Assembly: GCA_022747635.1 (NCBI GenBank)
Contig: JAKTNV010000014.1
Location: 5,780,001-5,844,000, forward strand
Direction of reading: 5' to 3'
Source of the DNA: Hetaerina americana
Lineage: Eukaryota > Arthropoda > Insecta > Odonata > Calopterygidae
DNA: 64,000 bases
Shown: one piece after another, positions 36,370 to 48,177 of the stretch
Layout: each line of letters begins with the position of its first letter
Numbering within the stretch: the stretch's first letter is position 1
Made by a program: the position numbers and the translations under genes
The notes under the pieces: model-generated
What the model was told of the DNA's origin: nothing
Database searches by the model: none
What the model saw: the letters and a program-made list of their open reading frames with translations, nothing else

Positions 36370-36960
36370 TAAGTGATATAGTAAATGGGAAGTAATGGGA
36401 GAAAAGGAAAAGCAAAGAGAGAAAGGAGAGAGATGTATGTAGGAGTTGAGGAGAAATGTAAAAGAAATAATAAAGAGGTGGAAGGAGACGCGGACACTCC
36501 ATTCATTCCCACGTGTGTTTGCCATCCGCGAGATATGTGCCCTCTGCAGTGTGGGGGGGAGGGATGGAAAAGGGTTGTTGGATTAGAGGGCGGGAGCGGC
36601 GGGGGTGCGGGAGGGTGCGGGGAGGATGAATTATGACTGGAGTGGGAGGGGGAAGAGGAGGAGGAAGCAGGGAGCCTTGGAGGCGGTGTGAAGAGGTTAC
36701 AGAGAATGCGGGGAGGGAGTGGTCGAGGGAGAACGAAGCAAGGGAGAAAGACTGGGAGCGATACGGCGATGCGCCTCGATTCTGACGCCTGGAAAACATC
36801 GATCCGCCGACCCATGCCAACAGAACGGAAAACCACATCGAATTGTACGCTTCCAAAGCCAAATTTCGACGCATGCACTTGGCACGCGTCGTCACGATCT
36901 CACACGGAAGTGGTCAACACGACGAGCCCACTATTCTCAACCGACTAACAGTTTTTTTCA
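36370..36960. other. Purine-rich then CpG-containing block
   Basis: G/A-rich plus strand at 36380-36490 and 36590-36745 (gcgggagcggcgggggtgcg and similar), then more balanced with several CpGs to 36930. Open frames on both strands up to 238 codons (36162-36878 minus) are Ser/Pro/Leu low complexity. No gene called. Confidence 0.45.
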
Positions 36961-37392
36961 AGTCTAACTTGTTACTCCTCTCAAACAAGCTTGTCCTCTC
37001 ACCGTAGGCGTTTCCATCGAGGAAACCAAATATAGATTTTACGGTTAACTGTCTAATAATGTGTCCACAATATCTGGCACCTCAAAGAGCTCCAGGAAAC
37101 GTCGCTACGAGAGTTGGTGAATGTCCATACACCCAGAGCTCCGCAGAGAAGAGATTTACGATCAGAATCTACGTCAGTTCTGTCAGTCCGCGACATTTAT
37201 GCAGTGACGTGGGAAGAGTCATTGAATCGAGAAACAAACAGGTATTTTTGAAGAAATAACGGTCGATGTTTCGGATGTAAAAGATTTTTCTCCTTCGTTG
37301 TTTTCAGTACAGAGAACCATTGCCTATGCTCGTAGGGTCTTGCATAAACACATTAAAATTGTCAGTATTCTCAATAAATATAGAGTAGGAAT

Positions 37393-37394
<2 letters not shown>
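36961..37394. other. Unassigned spacer
   Basis: No gene or repeat recognised. Confidence 0.45.

Positions 37395-37461
<67 letters not shown>
37395..37461. repeat. (AT)n microsatellite, about 66 bp
   Basis: Uninterrupted alternating AT. A plus-strand open frame through it (37298-37765) has a Tyr-Ile repeat that is simply the translation of this array. Confidence 0.97.
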
Positions 37462-37463
<2 letters not shown>

Positions 37464-39424
37464 ATGTATCGTATGTTCTAACGAATTCTCATGCATTAAT
37501 GTATTTAACATCAATATATTTTTTACGTGCTTCTTCTCATGCCTGCAATGTTTTTGTTAAGGTCCCTTCAGTGACCACGGCCACCCTCCTCCCCCCGTAC
37601 ATCGCACCCGCCCCTACAATTACATACATGTATGTGTGCGCACTTGAACACAATTTCTACTCTCTGATGATGTATCTAAATTGGAGCCTAGGTCGCCTTA
37701 AATTATGTTTTAAATATTGGAAATTACGGTTTTATTTCCCTAGATTACTGATATTTTTTTTCTAATTCCGATATCACCAGATTCTTCTGAATTTAGACAA
37801 CAATTGATTGCTTTGCTAATATTTCTTTTGCATGGTAATATTTCATAAATTATAATCTTCCCAGTCTCCTGATATTTTTTTTTCTCATCGGTGAGTGTAC
37901 AACATTAAGGTAACTCAATCGTGATAATAGGATGACTTTGCTGTTGCTTTATGCCCTTGATTTTAAATTGTCACATTACCAGATGTTTAAAAAGAAAGTG
38001 CAATATTTCCAGTCCTATACATGCTTCACAAAAATGGGATTTATTCACCTTTACATGAAGTATCTATGTAAATACATCGTAGGAGTACATAACAAAGAAT
38101 CGACTTTATCTCTCTAATCACTACCTAACAACCAGTTTCGCACACCTCATGCAGTCGTATTTATAATAGTTGGAAGAAATTAAGTTTTTACGCCGATTTC
38201 CATGCATGAATGTAAATCGAAAATAATTCCAAACGAGATGATTTTACGTGCTCCAAAATAAACATCTCACTTTATTTAAATAATATCCTAACAATTGTAT
38301 TGCTCCCTATATTATTCTTTCAAAAATAATCGAATAAAAATGTGATTAAGCTGATTCCCGAGAGCACAGGAGGAACGTGGACATAAATTTAATCGTAAGC
38401 TCGTGTGATTGAGAAAACTATTATGTCGATTCGATTCGCGGATCGGAATTGATATAGTCAAGCTGTCAAAACATCACCTCAAGAATGAAGACGAAAAACA
38501 TTGTATCTGATGAAATGAAATCGTATGGCGTTTTATATTCTGCTCCCAATATCGATGCGGTATACAGTTTTGCTTTATGGACCTACATATATCCTCATCA
38601 GGTCGTTAGAAACAAACGAACGATATATACTAGGCAAGAAATAAAAGAGTCACCTATTTTAATGACACAGCATTTGCCTACATCGGCGTCCGTTCGATAT
38701 CACGTGACACGGCAGTGCATCGAATTCGATGTACCGTCAAGTCACACAGCCGGGAGGGAAAATGGATCATGTTAAGAAACCGCGGATGCCGAGAACGGTG
38801 GCGATTCGGGTCGAGAAGTGATATTTGCAGCTGGGAAGGGATGGTCGGTTGCATTTTTGTTCGAGGAATGACGTGGACAGTTGTGTCCTGGGTGCCTCCT
38901 GCGGGATGAGTCGAGCGGGCAGCGCGATGGGAGGGGGAGAGCTGAATACGAGAAGCGAGGGAGAGAGCTGAGTAAGGATAACATTACTACGCTTCCTTGG
39001 CTCGTTTCACCGACCGGAGTCATACATTATTGAACCCCGGCCTCCGCGACCCTCATGACCCATTTGGACGTACTCACATGTCTTCCATGGCGCGGGCTGG
39101 TTTTTCATTCACGCTGTAACTTCGTTATGATCCAAGATGAATGGGCACTTGAAACACGAGTCTCGCGGGGCAACCGAGCAACTACTCCCGGGCAAACATA
39201 TTAGGCATGCGGGCGACACGAGGAATACGGAAACTGGAGGCCATTAAGCTGAGTCAAATTTCAGATTGATTATCTGCACGTTTATGATGCTTTCACTAAA
39301 AATCAGGACATGATAAAAATGATTAAGATTAAGGGAAGTGTTCCGCCATTAGGAGAACGAATTTAATGCAAGCAAATTTCCAATGAAGAAGATTTTAAGA
39401 AGATCCAGGTCGGGAATCACTCAA
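37462..39424. other. Unassigned spacer, GC-richer at 38.7-39.2 kb
   Basis: AT-rich to about 38650, then a moderately CpG-rich and purine-rich stretch to about 39250. Open frames at 38485-38775, 38715-38909 (plus) and 38772-39023 (minus) overlap each other and show no domain. Confidence 0.4.
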
Positions 39425-39680
39425 GGAGCAAAGATTAAACTACAGATTAAATCCTTACGACGGCAGGAGAGATCATGTCAATAAAATTAGAGAGATTAAG
39501 TGTACGACAGATAGATTTAAGATGTCATTTTCCCCACGAATGATGAGGGATCAGAATAACGACGTCCGACCGCACTACGAGGGAAGAGCATTTTGCGTCA
39601 AAAGTTGCCTGGTGTGCAATCATCCCCTGCCACACACCATAACGGTTCTTCGCAGAATACCATGTAAATAAAATAAAGGT
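39425..39680 (+). mobile_element. LINE family A 3' end with open C-terminal frame
   Basis: The frame from 39465 is open to the stop at 39669-39671. It begins RRDHVNKIREIKCTTDRFKM, continues SFSPRMMRDQNNDVRPH and then runs through the 3' tail. It shows that KIREIK and DQNNDVRP are joined in one frame, whereas the 14.3-kb copy has a one-base slip. The tail cctgccacacaccataacgg is at about 39628. The copy aligns with 14215-14500 throughout. The protein's true stop is probably near the ..VRP residues, so read-through into the tail may be mutational. Confidence 0.75.
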
Positions 39681-40930
39681 CAAACAAAAAATTCTATAAA
39701 TTGTGAGACAGAATCACGGCGCCAGCCAAATAACGTCTATGACTGCAGTTGCCATTGCAGTGATAAACCTTTCCATTGTTTTACTATATTCCAGTTTTAA
39801 ATAAATACATTTTCTAAAAACTTTATGAGTAAGTTAGTTAGGTAGGTAATCTGTCCGCCTGGTAGGGTAACAGGTTCGTTTCACATCTGAGTCAGGGGTG
39901 TTATGTTTATCATACAGCCAGTTACTTCCGTTATATATATCGTAGAACAGTGGAAAAATACATTGTTATATTTTTCATTCAATGAACATGAACTTCCATA
40001 AAGTTGAGCCAGAAACCATTGAATTCATCGTAGAAGTTTGTTGGTAAGGCATGGTATTTTTCTCGATCACGCATAGATTTTTCATTATACTGGTCTAAAT
40101 TATAAATTGCTCTTCGCGTCATCCAAAGGTCACCATTTCGAACAGCATCTCCAGCGTGAGATAAGCGATAGATTTTTCAGGAGTTTGAGGAAGGATTCAA
40201 ATATAGGATTCTATGAAAAACGTCAGGAAGAACCTAAAAAAAATGACGGGTGTAAATTAAATAACTTGCGTGTCAAGAAAACACAAATAATGCTCTCAAT
40301 AAATTAAATTTGATTTTTTTCGCAATGAACTTTCTATACGGTTTTCCCTTCAGTCTTCTTCAAAATTCAATTACTTCTGTTGTTAAAATTATTAGCTCAC
40401 AGAAAAATCGTTGATAAGTACCCTTTCTTATAACCTGCATCGTTACGCCACATCGGAAGTAACATCACTGTTTCAGAGCAGTCCGGTCAGACTCTTCGTA
40501 AAATAATTGCGAACACTGGCAGTATTTTCCGCTATTTACTATAAAAAAAACACGACGTGTTTCTATACACCTCGGCGTTATCAGCAGGCGTTCAAGTGAA
40601 GTGCACGCCGTGCTTGTAAAAATAAAAAAGGGACATCACCATCAGTGCGAACCATTATTTTACTCCATGCTATTCCTACATCCCAACCATAAACCTGATG
40701 GTTAAATTTCGGACTCTTTACATAAACTCGGCGGGATAGAGTGCTCTTTACAGTCGTGAATTCAAAAATGTACAGTCAAGAATATAAATATTCCCAAGAA
40801 AACTTCCTTTAGCAACAGATCATGGAGTTAAGATTAATCTCGAGCTAGGATTGCAAGACCTGCGCTAATACTCTTTGTCTCACGAGAAGACGAATGATGC
40901 CACAAGCCAAGGAGCAAACTTTTAATTTAA
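39681..40930. other. Unassigned spacer
   Basis: A fragment at 39848-39885 (ctgtccgcctggtagggtaa, then caggttcg) is faintly tRNA-like but too poor to call. No gene recognised. Confidence 0.4.
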
Positions 40931-40967
40931 TTGGTCAACGACTCGGGCAGATAAAAGAGACGCACTC

Positions 40968-40976
40968 TATATAAAG
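40968..40976 (+). promoter_or_regulatory. TATA-box candidate
   Basis: The sequence tatataaag is followed by a GC-richer stretch (ggtcggcgttcaattcgctg). It is a good TATA match in a locally GC-raised setting, but no clear initiator sits 25-32 bp downstream and no exon follows. The motif is common in AT-rich DNA, so confidence is low. Confidence 0.15.
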
Positions 40977-40999
40977 GTCGGCGTTCAATTCGCTGAGTC

Positions 41000-41944
41000 G
41001 TCCTCGCAGGAAGCGAGACGGGACGCCAATCATACCCAAGACCTCGGGACCGAGACAGCTGCTGCAAATTACGTCCCGGAAAATATGACCTGACACGTTG
41101 GAAAATGATTCAGCCGCAGTAAAAACTTCCAATTGTATTTTTCTCGCGAGGAAAATGAAGCGGGTTATATATAAATGACGAAATAACTAGGGATTGTTAA
41201 AAATTGGCCTATAATATAATTTTATTTAGGATACTGCATTAAATTACCCACTTGCATTATTTTAACCTCAGATTTCTCTTTGCTGAAAATTTTCCGGGAT
41301 GCAACACTATTTGCAATACGTTGAGGTTCATCTTAAAGTTTCAATTTTCCGGAAAAAATAAGCTATTGCATTATTTTTTTCGCAAAACTTGTTTCAACAT
41401 TCACGAGGGCATGGTGATTTGTTTCACGCGATCTAGGGCAAACAATAGGCAAACCTAAGTGAATTTCCATGTATCTCCATCCCAACATTTTCAATGCCTC
41501 AGTACACACCCTGACACTTCATAATACTTCATTCATTCATTGATAATAATGACGTCACTCATTTTCGATTATGATTCCTAAAATGTATCTAATTCGTCCC
41601 CACTTAAAAAAATAGCTGTAAGGCGAGGTGACCAACAGGACTGTCTGAAAATGAAATATTTCCAACCTAGGGATAAAAAATTATTTTTCCATGCGATGAA
41701 GAACATTTCCTATTATAATGGTATCATTTCCATACAAATTTTTCTTCTAGTAAAAATAAATGTAGAGAGTGGGTTCTTTTATAGTAATTCCGCACATAAG
41801 ACGCAAATTTAAATATCGGCGATAGCTGTTAAGGCAGAGGGACATTGGGTTGCATTATCTGATGCATTTTCGAGGGCACTTCAATAGGCTCCTTCCATAG
41901 GATGCGTCGTTTAGTTGAAAATCCATTTTTCGTTTAGAAGAAGA
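41000..41944. other. Unassigned spacer
   Basis: No gene or repeat recognised. Confidence 0.45.
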
Positions 41945-42035
41945 GATATCTACATCAACATCTGATCAATACTTCGAAAGCCGCCACACTCTGGCGTGTG
42001 GCTTATGGGTTTATGCTAACGCCGATGAATACCCT
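41945..42035 (-). mobile_element. LINE family A terminal tail, minus strand
   Basis: On the minus strand it reads gccacacgccagagtgtggc, then ggctttcgaagtattgatc and gatgttgatgtagata, the family A tail ending in GATGTAGAT-type repeats. The preceding ggcgttagcataaaccc corresponds to the cctaacaccccc part of the 2.2-kb copy. Confidence 0.55.
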
Positions 42036-42340
42036 TACTACACAGCCTAAAAGTCCAGCTTACTCCCAACTAATTGATCGGGCCATAATGACATAAAAGA
42101 TCGACCTCACCTCTCAGTCGCCTAGACTAATATGATCAGTAGTCAGTCTACCGTTCTATACACTAAGCCCATTGCTACACTTGACTCCCGATTAACCCTC
42201 GATCAATAACCATAGGGCAACGCAAATGACGTTGAAATGTTAGCGACCGAATGAAAAACAAATACACGCAGGGAAATAGAGGCGTAGAGGCTTGGTTAAA
42301 CTCAATTTAGCGATTTTCATGCTTTAATACAGGTCCATTC
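42036..42340. other. Unassigned spacer
   Basis: No gene or repeat recognised. Confidence 0.45.
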
Positions 42341-43020
42341 GTAAGATGCGGCGTGACAGTAACGTGCCTTTTGGGGCCACTGCCAAGAGTTGGGTAAGCT
42401 GGCGTAAGGGCTTAGCGGAACAAGGCGTGCCTCGGCATTATCCTACTTATTACGATTGGAGCCATGGGGGTTACGAAGAAAAGCCCCATTGGACGGGCAG
42501 AGCTCCAAACGTTAACCTCCCACCTCGACGTGGCGCTCAAAGCACGCGTCGTGATGATTCCGCCGTAAAGTCAACCGGCGACAGTGTTGTGGCCCGGGGC
42601 GCGGAGAGGGCTAATACACAATGGCCGATGCGATCCCATGTTTGCAATGCAGCTTCATCGACGGACGAGTTTTTTCTCCCACGGACCCAATTTGGACGCG
42701 ATGGAACGACATCGCACGCGCAGACGCGAGCACCATGTGGGAAAGCGTACCGCCGAGGCACGGATCAAAAACCCGCGAGGGCGTCGCCGACGACAGATGA
42801 GGACGCGACGCGCGCATGTACAAGTACGTCCGACTTTGGCGCGGAGACCACGCGCGGCGCATTTCAATGGCTCCCGAGTCGAGCGCATCCTTTTTGAGTC
42901 GAGCACTACGAGACGGGAGGCGGCGCTCGGGGAAATGAGAAGGGAAGGGAAAAAAAAGAGAGAGAGCTCGCGAAAATGAAAGGGCTGTTCGGGTCCCCCT
43001 TCTCTACCCCATCCCACCAC
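42341..43020. other. CpG-rich block
   Basis: CpG-dense between about 42520 and 42930 (gcgacgcgcgcatgtacaag, ccgactttggcgcggag). A 183-codon plus frame (42346-42897) and 131- and 121-codon frames on plus and minus all overlap. The 183-codon frame is Arg/Ser/Thr-rich with no recognised domain. This is one of the better candidates for a CpG-rich promoter or 5' exon, by composition only. Confidence 0.4.
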
Positions 43021-44536
43021 ACCCCTTAAAAATTACGCGAGCGCAATCCTCCTGTCAGCAATCTGCTCCGTCCTCTCTTTTCCCCACCCTCGTCCTCTCT
43101 TGAAAGAATTCCCGACTAAAATAAAAAAACAGAAGAAACGCGGTCCTCCGAAAAGGCAAAAACGAAGAGGGCCGAAGATGAGAGCTGGAAAAAAGCGACG
43201 TCGTATGAACAGTCTCCGAACGCATTGAAAAGGATACACATAAAGGACGGAATTTTAGCGCTATGCGAATCGGAAAGCGTTGCTCCGGCGTTCTTTCAGG
43301 CGAGAAAATGGAATGAAACGACGTGAACGGAGAGCAACTGAGAATCTTCCCTCCCTCCCCCAACCCTACGCAGTGTTTTTTTTTCAAACCGTCTCCAGTT
43401 TGCCTTCTACCATTCTGTCCGAAATGATTCCGGAAGGCAGGTAGGTAGACAGACAGACAGATACACCGATGCATCCGCGGGCTCTCTGTCCTGCGGGAAC
43501 ACGAAATTCATATCCCTTACCAAAGCGGCAGACGTCAATCAGAAAGTATCATCTTCAACGCTGTCACGAACGTAAAAGCACGACGCGGTTGGCACTGGAC
43601 CGGAGAAGGAAAAAAAGAAACCGCAGAAGCAAAGGGAGGACGGAGTCTTTCATTACGGTTTGATAGCGCGCTTTTGCCAAACAATAATTTTTTTCCAGTC
43701 ATATGAGCATTCACGCCAACTTGGAAGTAAAAAAAGCTCGCGCAAAAGGATACCATACCCCACGAACGTTAATTCTCGCCACGCCGTCGAGTGAGTTCAG
43801 GAAAAATTTGCGAAAAACTTATTTTACGACTACGATTCGAACTCGGCACAAGCTGAGAATGGAGCGGGGGAAGGGAATTTGAAAGCCAAGCGATTCTAAG
43901 AATACTAAGGGAAAGAAATGGCTTGGGAAGCACCGGGAATCAGACAGCTGAGGGGAAAAATTATATGTGAGCAGAATGATTCAGACTGTCGGAAGATCCA
44001 GAATAAACGAATTGAGTTGGTCCGTACGCCCACAGAATTCGTGTGTGAAGAAAGAGGACACATAATTCGAGGAAATGGCGATTTTGCCCTCAGGACAAAT
44101 AGGATATCTCCAAGAAAGACGACAAAGGTCCAGAGTTGTGCACTGCGAGAAATAAAAGAAGGATACTGTTATCATGATCAAATGTCCTAGAACGCTGAAT
44201 CAAACAAAACGGGAATGAAAGAGTATTACAGAACTCTATTCATCCTAAAAGAAAAGGGGCTAATGTATATGTTTCAATGAATATCCGAAAGGATAATTAA
44301 CATTAAATATAAGTATTCGTAGAAATACGGAAAAGTCAGGCATTGGAAAATTGTTATGTGAAATACTGAATTTTTAAAATTTAGTTTTATTTTTAGGTTC
44401 TCCCACGAAAGATTATTTCGTAAAAGTCTCACATCAATAAAATCAAAAAAGGAACCACATATAAATACAACGAGACGGTTATTAATCGATGGTAAATGCA
44501 CTATCGAAATGTCAATCAAGGTTGAAATTAACAAAA

Positions 44537-44539
<3 letters not shown>
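43021..44539. other. Unassigned spacer
   Basis: Contains a short gtag/acag microsatellite at about 43437-43460. Open frames at 43055-43474 (minus) and 43918-44190 (plus) have no recognisable domain. Confidence 0.4.

Positions 44540-44605
<66 letters not shown>
44540..44605. repeat. (AT)n microsatellite, about 65 bp
   Basis: Uninterrupted alternating TA. Confidence 0.97.
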
Positions 44606-44607
<2 letters not shown>

Positions 44608-45555
44608 TAAATGTCGAGTATGTGCAGAAAAAAATTAGTTAATTAATAAAAACAAGCCTTAGAAGCGGAAATAAAATTGAACTAATTGTCTAAAATAATT
44701 TTTGGAGCTCAATTCCTTTCATTATTTTAAGCTGTCAAAATTATGTCGCTAAAAATTATTATCAGCATTATTAAAAGACATAATTTTACTGTAAAAATGT
44801 CATCCATTCTCATATTTTCTTCACACACTCTCAGAAGAAATATTGGGAAGGCACTAGACGGTAGAATCGCCCAGCAAGGGCGGAATAGGTCGCTTCACAT
44901 ACTGCGACGGGGACTCAGAAGAATTTTTCCAACATACATTGATTTTTCGCTTGTTTACTCTTGACGGCCACTGATCATCAAACGAAACAAGGAATGGCGA
45001 AAGACGGTATGCCCTTGACATAGAAAAAGGAAAGCTAAATTCTATAAGAAGAAACATGGGCAAGTGAGTAAAGAATGAAGGCAAAAAGGAAGAGAGAACA
45101 ATTCTAAGCCGATCAATCGTCAATATTTTTTGAAAATGGGCAAGGAAAAAAATAATCTATTTTGAGGATCATTACAAATAGACGAACTTAAATGTCAGAC
45201 AAAAACGTTTCAGAGTAATGTGAGGAATAGAAGACATAGGGCTTCCATTATAGTAGAGGGACTCGCAATCCACGTAATTAAAAATAATACAAAAAATTTG
45301 ACAAGATATATTGTACGTCTGTTATTGTCATTATTTTTTTATCTCTATAATGATATTAAAATCTCTGAGAGGGTGAACCTTTTTCAACAATTCGAACTGA
45401 AATTTACCCAATTAACATGGTTTATCGCTTACATGACTTATCAAAAAATTAGCGATAGCTAACAGGAGAAAAAATATATAAAGCAGACAATATTTCATTT
45501 CCAATGGCATATCGAGAGAAAATTATACATATCTATACGTGACATGTATGTGCAG
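44606..45555. other. Unassigned AT-rich spacer
   Basis: No gene or repeat recognised. Confidence 0.45.
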
Positions 45556-45564
45556 GTATATATA

Positions 45565-45602
<38 letters not shown>
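45556..45602. repeat. Compound (TA)n-(TG)n-(TA)n microsatellite
   Basis: tatatatgtgtgtgtgtgta followed by more TA units. It abuts the SINE fragment at 45603 with no intervening sequence. Confidence 0.9.
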
Positions 45603-45700
45603 GGTTCAAGTCCCGGTCGAGGAAATATTTTTGCACTTGTGATCTGCTCGATTCCGCCTTCCCCACTCCTCCTGTGTTTGTCGTTTGCAAGTGTCCCTAT
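45603..45700 (+). mobile_element. SINE fragment starting at its B-box
   Basis: Begins with ggttcaagtcccggtcgagg (B-box) and continues with a body that includes ttgtcgtttgcaag, as in the 27.4-kb copy. The A-box half is missing; the microsatellite occupies its place. Confidence 0.5.
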
Positions 45701-45737
45701 CCCATTTTCCTACATCTATATCCATGGGAATAAATAA

Positions 45738-45762
45738 GTATATATATATATATATAATAAAT
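45738..45762. repeat. Short (TA)n run
   Basis: About 20 bp of alternating TA followed by ataaat. Confidence 0.8.
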
Positions 45763-47639
45763 TTTAGGCGCTCTAGCATTCAACTGGTTTGCAAGAAGGT
45801 TTGCTTCTCATTCCGTATGTATACTTCTTTCAGCACTACGAAAGTTGCACTTAGTATGAACACGACAACGGGATCGGAATCACTGAAGCACACAGATCAA
45901 CTTTTGCATCCTAAGTTCATTCTATCATTTCCAAGGACAGATCAGAAAAACATGTACATTATTTACAAAATACATTATAACCTGTCAAAACTACCGCCAG
46001 GATGTGTGACAGGGTTTTATTCCATAACATGAATGGAACGCGCTTTTTAAATGTTCCTTACCAACAGAAATGTTACCAATTGGAAATAATTTTTACAAAA
46101 GATTACGTGCACGACGGTATCTGAGTTTTGCAGATACTCTTTGACGCATTTGAGACGAGCTGCTAATCTGGAGAAAAATAAAATAATAGTTTGTTAAAAT
46201 AATGACCATACAAAACGATATTTCGCCACAAAGAAACGGCTTTCCTAGCGCCGCCGTTTACAGTTATCCGTGGATGGGAATATTGACATAGTAGATCCGT
46301 CCGCTCCACAGTTGAACTATCTAATCTAATTTCGCCTACCTCTCCCACCAAAGTGAGACGTGGCTAATATGGCACTCCGGGGTACCATGTTTTAGATCGC
46401 AAAAAAATTACCTTAGATATTAATGGAACAAGAGTCTTTTTGGTTTCGGTAAACCCGAGGTCCACTCGGCACTAATTAGACATAAATTCCTCATACCTGT
46501 CTACCGATGCATTCAATCGGAATTTATTTACGCTAGAACAGCACTTGTTATCTTTATAGGGAGTAAACTCACGCGTGACAACACCCTCAACGGGTACTTC
46601 CTCTGAGGAAAATAAACATTTACCGAAGGCGGTATGAGCGACAGGGTAACGAAAAATGACGCACGTATTTCCCGGGGATTCCGGCACATACGGGCGCCCA
46701 TGCATTAAGAATACCCTCCTGCAACCGCTTGTGGAAGGGTGACGCGTCACCAGACCATCGACGGTTTGAATGTGAGGGCTTCACGTAGGCGGGCAGGTAT
46801 GAAGTTGAGCCCGCTCTCCCCCATTCCCCCCCCCCCGTTTCAACCTCACTCCTCCCCAGAAACGAGACCGGCTTCGAGCTCGCATGTACGCACCCACATG
46901 CATGCATTAATGCTAGCAGATAATAGTTACACCTAATGAAAAGTTTTATTTCTTTTTTTTTCGTCTGCGTTCTGTGCGTCAAGCCGCTGACACATGACGA
47001 ATATTGGCGAGCACATCCTACATTTAGACCACCTTCCTATCTAACTATAACTATCGCTCTACTCGCATCACGGCCGCTAACGCACTTATCCCCACTTGCC
47101 GTGTCTCCCCTTTAACAACTTTATCGGTAGACTCAGACAACATGCTTATATAGTTCAAAACGAAAAGCGTAACTTTATTCTCCGCGTAGCATTTACTCGG
47201 AGCAACACGACCTAGGATTTACAGAAGACCTACATCATCCGGTGCAGTTAGCGGAAATGACCAGGCTCACGTAGTTTCACGTGGAAGAGGGTCTATTGAC
47301 TCAAATCTTAGATCCCAACGTGGCAATGTAAAAGAATGACCATGTCCTCTGGCCATACCTGATGATGTAGACCTTCGAAATGAACGACGTGTAGCGCTAA
47401 ATAAATGTTATATGGCAACAATAGTTACATTTTTTCTTCTAAATACGAAATGCTTCGACAAGGTACCATTCCCAAAGGCGCATTCTGCATTTTTACTCAA
47501 AGTACTACTCCACAAAGTTCTACATGAGTTATACCGGAAGCAACAAACATTTATCACTTTGGTGTGGGGAAAGGGGATACAAATGCAAATGAAAGACGAA
47601 TATAAGGTTGATGGCGGCAGAGAGGGTACGGATACCGAG
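45763..47639. other. Unassigned spacer
   Basis: Mostly AT-rich with a GC-richer patch at about 46600-46890 that includes a short C run. Overlapping small frames on both strands show no domain. Confidence 0.4.
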
Positions 47640-47695
47640 TAGCAAAAGGTTTCCTCTGCCGATAATCGAACCACGGACCTTTGATCTGCTCTATA
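47640..47695 (-). mobile_element. SINE fragment, minus strand, next to microsatellites
   Basis: On the minus strand it reads agatcaaaggtccgtggttc then gattatcggcagaggaaacc, a tRNA anticodon-arm to B-box order. A TA/TG run (47694-47722) lies directly at its 5' side. Confidence 0.4.
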
Positions 47696-47722
47696 TATGT
47701 GTGTGTGTGTATATAATATATT
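47694..47722. repeat. Compound TA/TG microsatellite
   Basis: tatatatgtgtgtgtgtgta followed by tataatata. Confidence 0.8.
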
Positions 47723-47758
47723 AGTCATCTCCAGAATCAATATGAAATTCATTGGTTG

Positions 47759-47759
<1 letters not shown>

Positions 47760-47827
<68 letters not shown>

Positions 47828-47846
47828 TATACATATATATATATAT
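47760..47846. repeat. (AT)n microsatellite, about 87 bp
   Basis: Alternating AT with two single-base interruptions near its right end (acatatatatacatatat), then a T run. Confidence 0.97.
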
Positions 47847-47945
47847 TTTTTTTTAAAGGTAATATACCGGTTAAGGTAGGTTTTTGGATGTACATAATTA
47901 CTGATTAAATAATTTGTGACCCCTAGCAAAACACAAAATCCTACT

Positions 47946-48113
47946 TTACATCAGGTCCCTCTTCAGCTCTGAGTACTTTCTTCCTCCCTTCATCCCGTCC
48001 AACATCCCTATCCTGTTCCTTCCCTTTCCTCTTTTGCCCAACATTCTCCCCTCTATCACAGTCTTCAACATCCCACTGCCGGTCAACACCCCCTCCATCC
48101 ACTTTTCCTGCCT

Positions 48114-48115
<2 letters not shown>
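47946..48115 (-). mobile_element. LINE family B reverse-transcriptase C-terminal tail
   Basis: The best-preserved tail of the family. The minus frame reads WMEGVLTGSGMLKTVIEGRM then LGKRGKGRNRIGMLDGMKGG, with RKYSELKRDLM at the end. The open frame extends upstream into the (AT)n array at 48116-48174, which means the LINE sequence stops exactly where the microsatellite begins. It matches the four other family B copies in the window. Confidence 0.75.

Positions 48116-48174
<59 letters not shown>
48116..48174. repeat. (AT)n microsatellite, about 58 bp
   Basis: Uninterrupted alternating AT that abuts the 5' break of the minus-strand LINE tail. Confidence 0.97.

Positions 48175-48177
<3 letters not shown>

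Noticed and set aside
36162..36878. A 238-codon minus-strand open frame
   Set aside because: Ser/Pro/Leu/Phe-rich product of the complement of a purine tract; no domain and other frames also open.
37298..37765. A plus-strand open frame with a long Tyr-Ile repeat
   Set aside because: The repeat is the translation of the (AT)n microsatellite at 37395-37461.
42346..42897. A 183-codon plus-strand open frame
   Set aside because: No recognised domain; Arg/Ser/Thr-rich; overlapping frames on both strands are open in the same CpG-rich block.
45603..45640. A possible real tRNA gene
   Set aside because: Only the B-box half is present, no acceptor stem can be paired, and the body matches other SINE fragments.
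47150..47400. A faint gene- or repeat-like stretch (gatgatgtagaccttcgaaa)
   Set aside because: It superficially resembles repeat-derived words but matches no other part of the window over more than a few bases.
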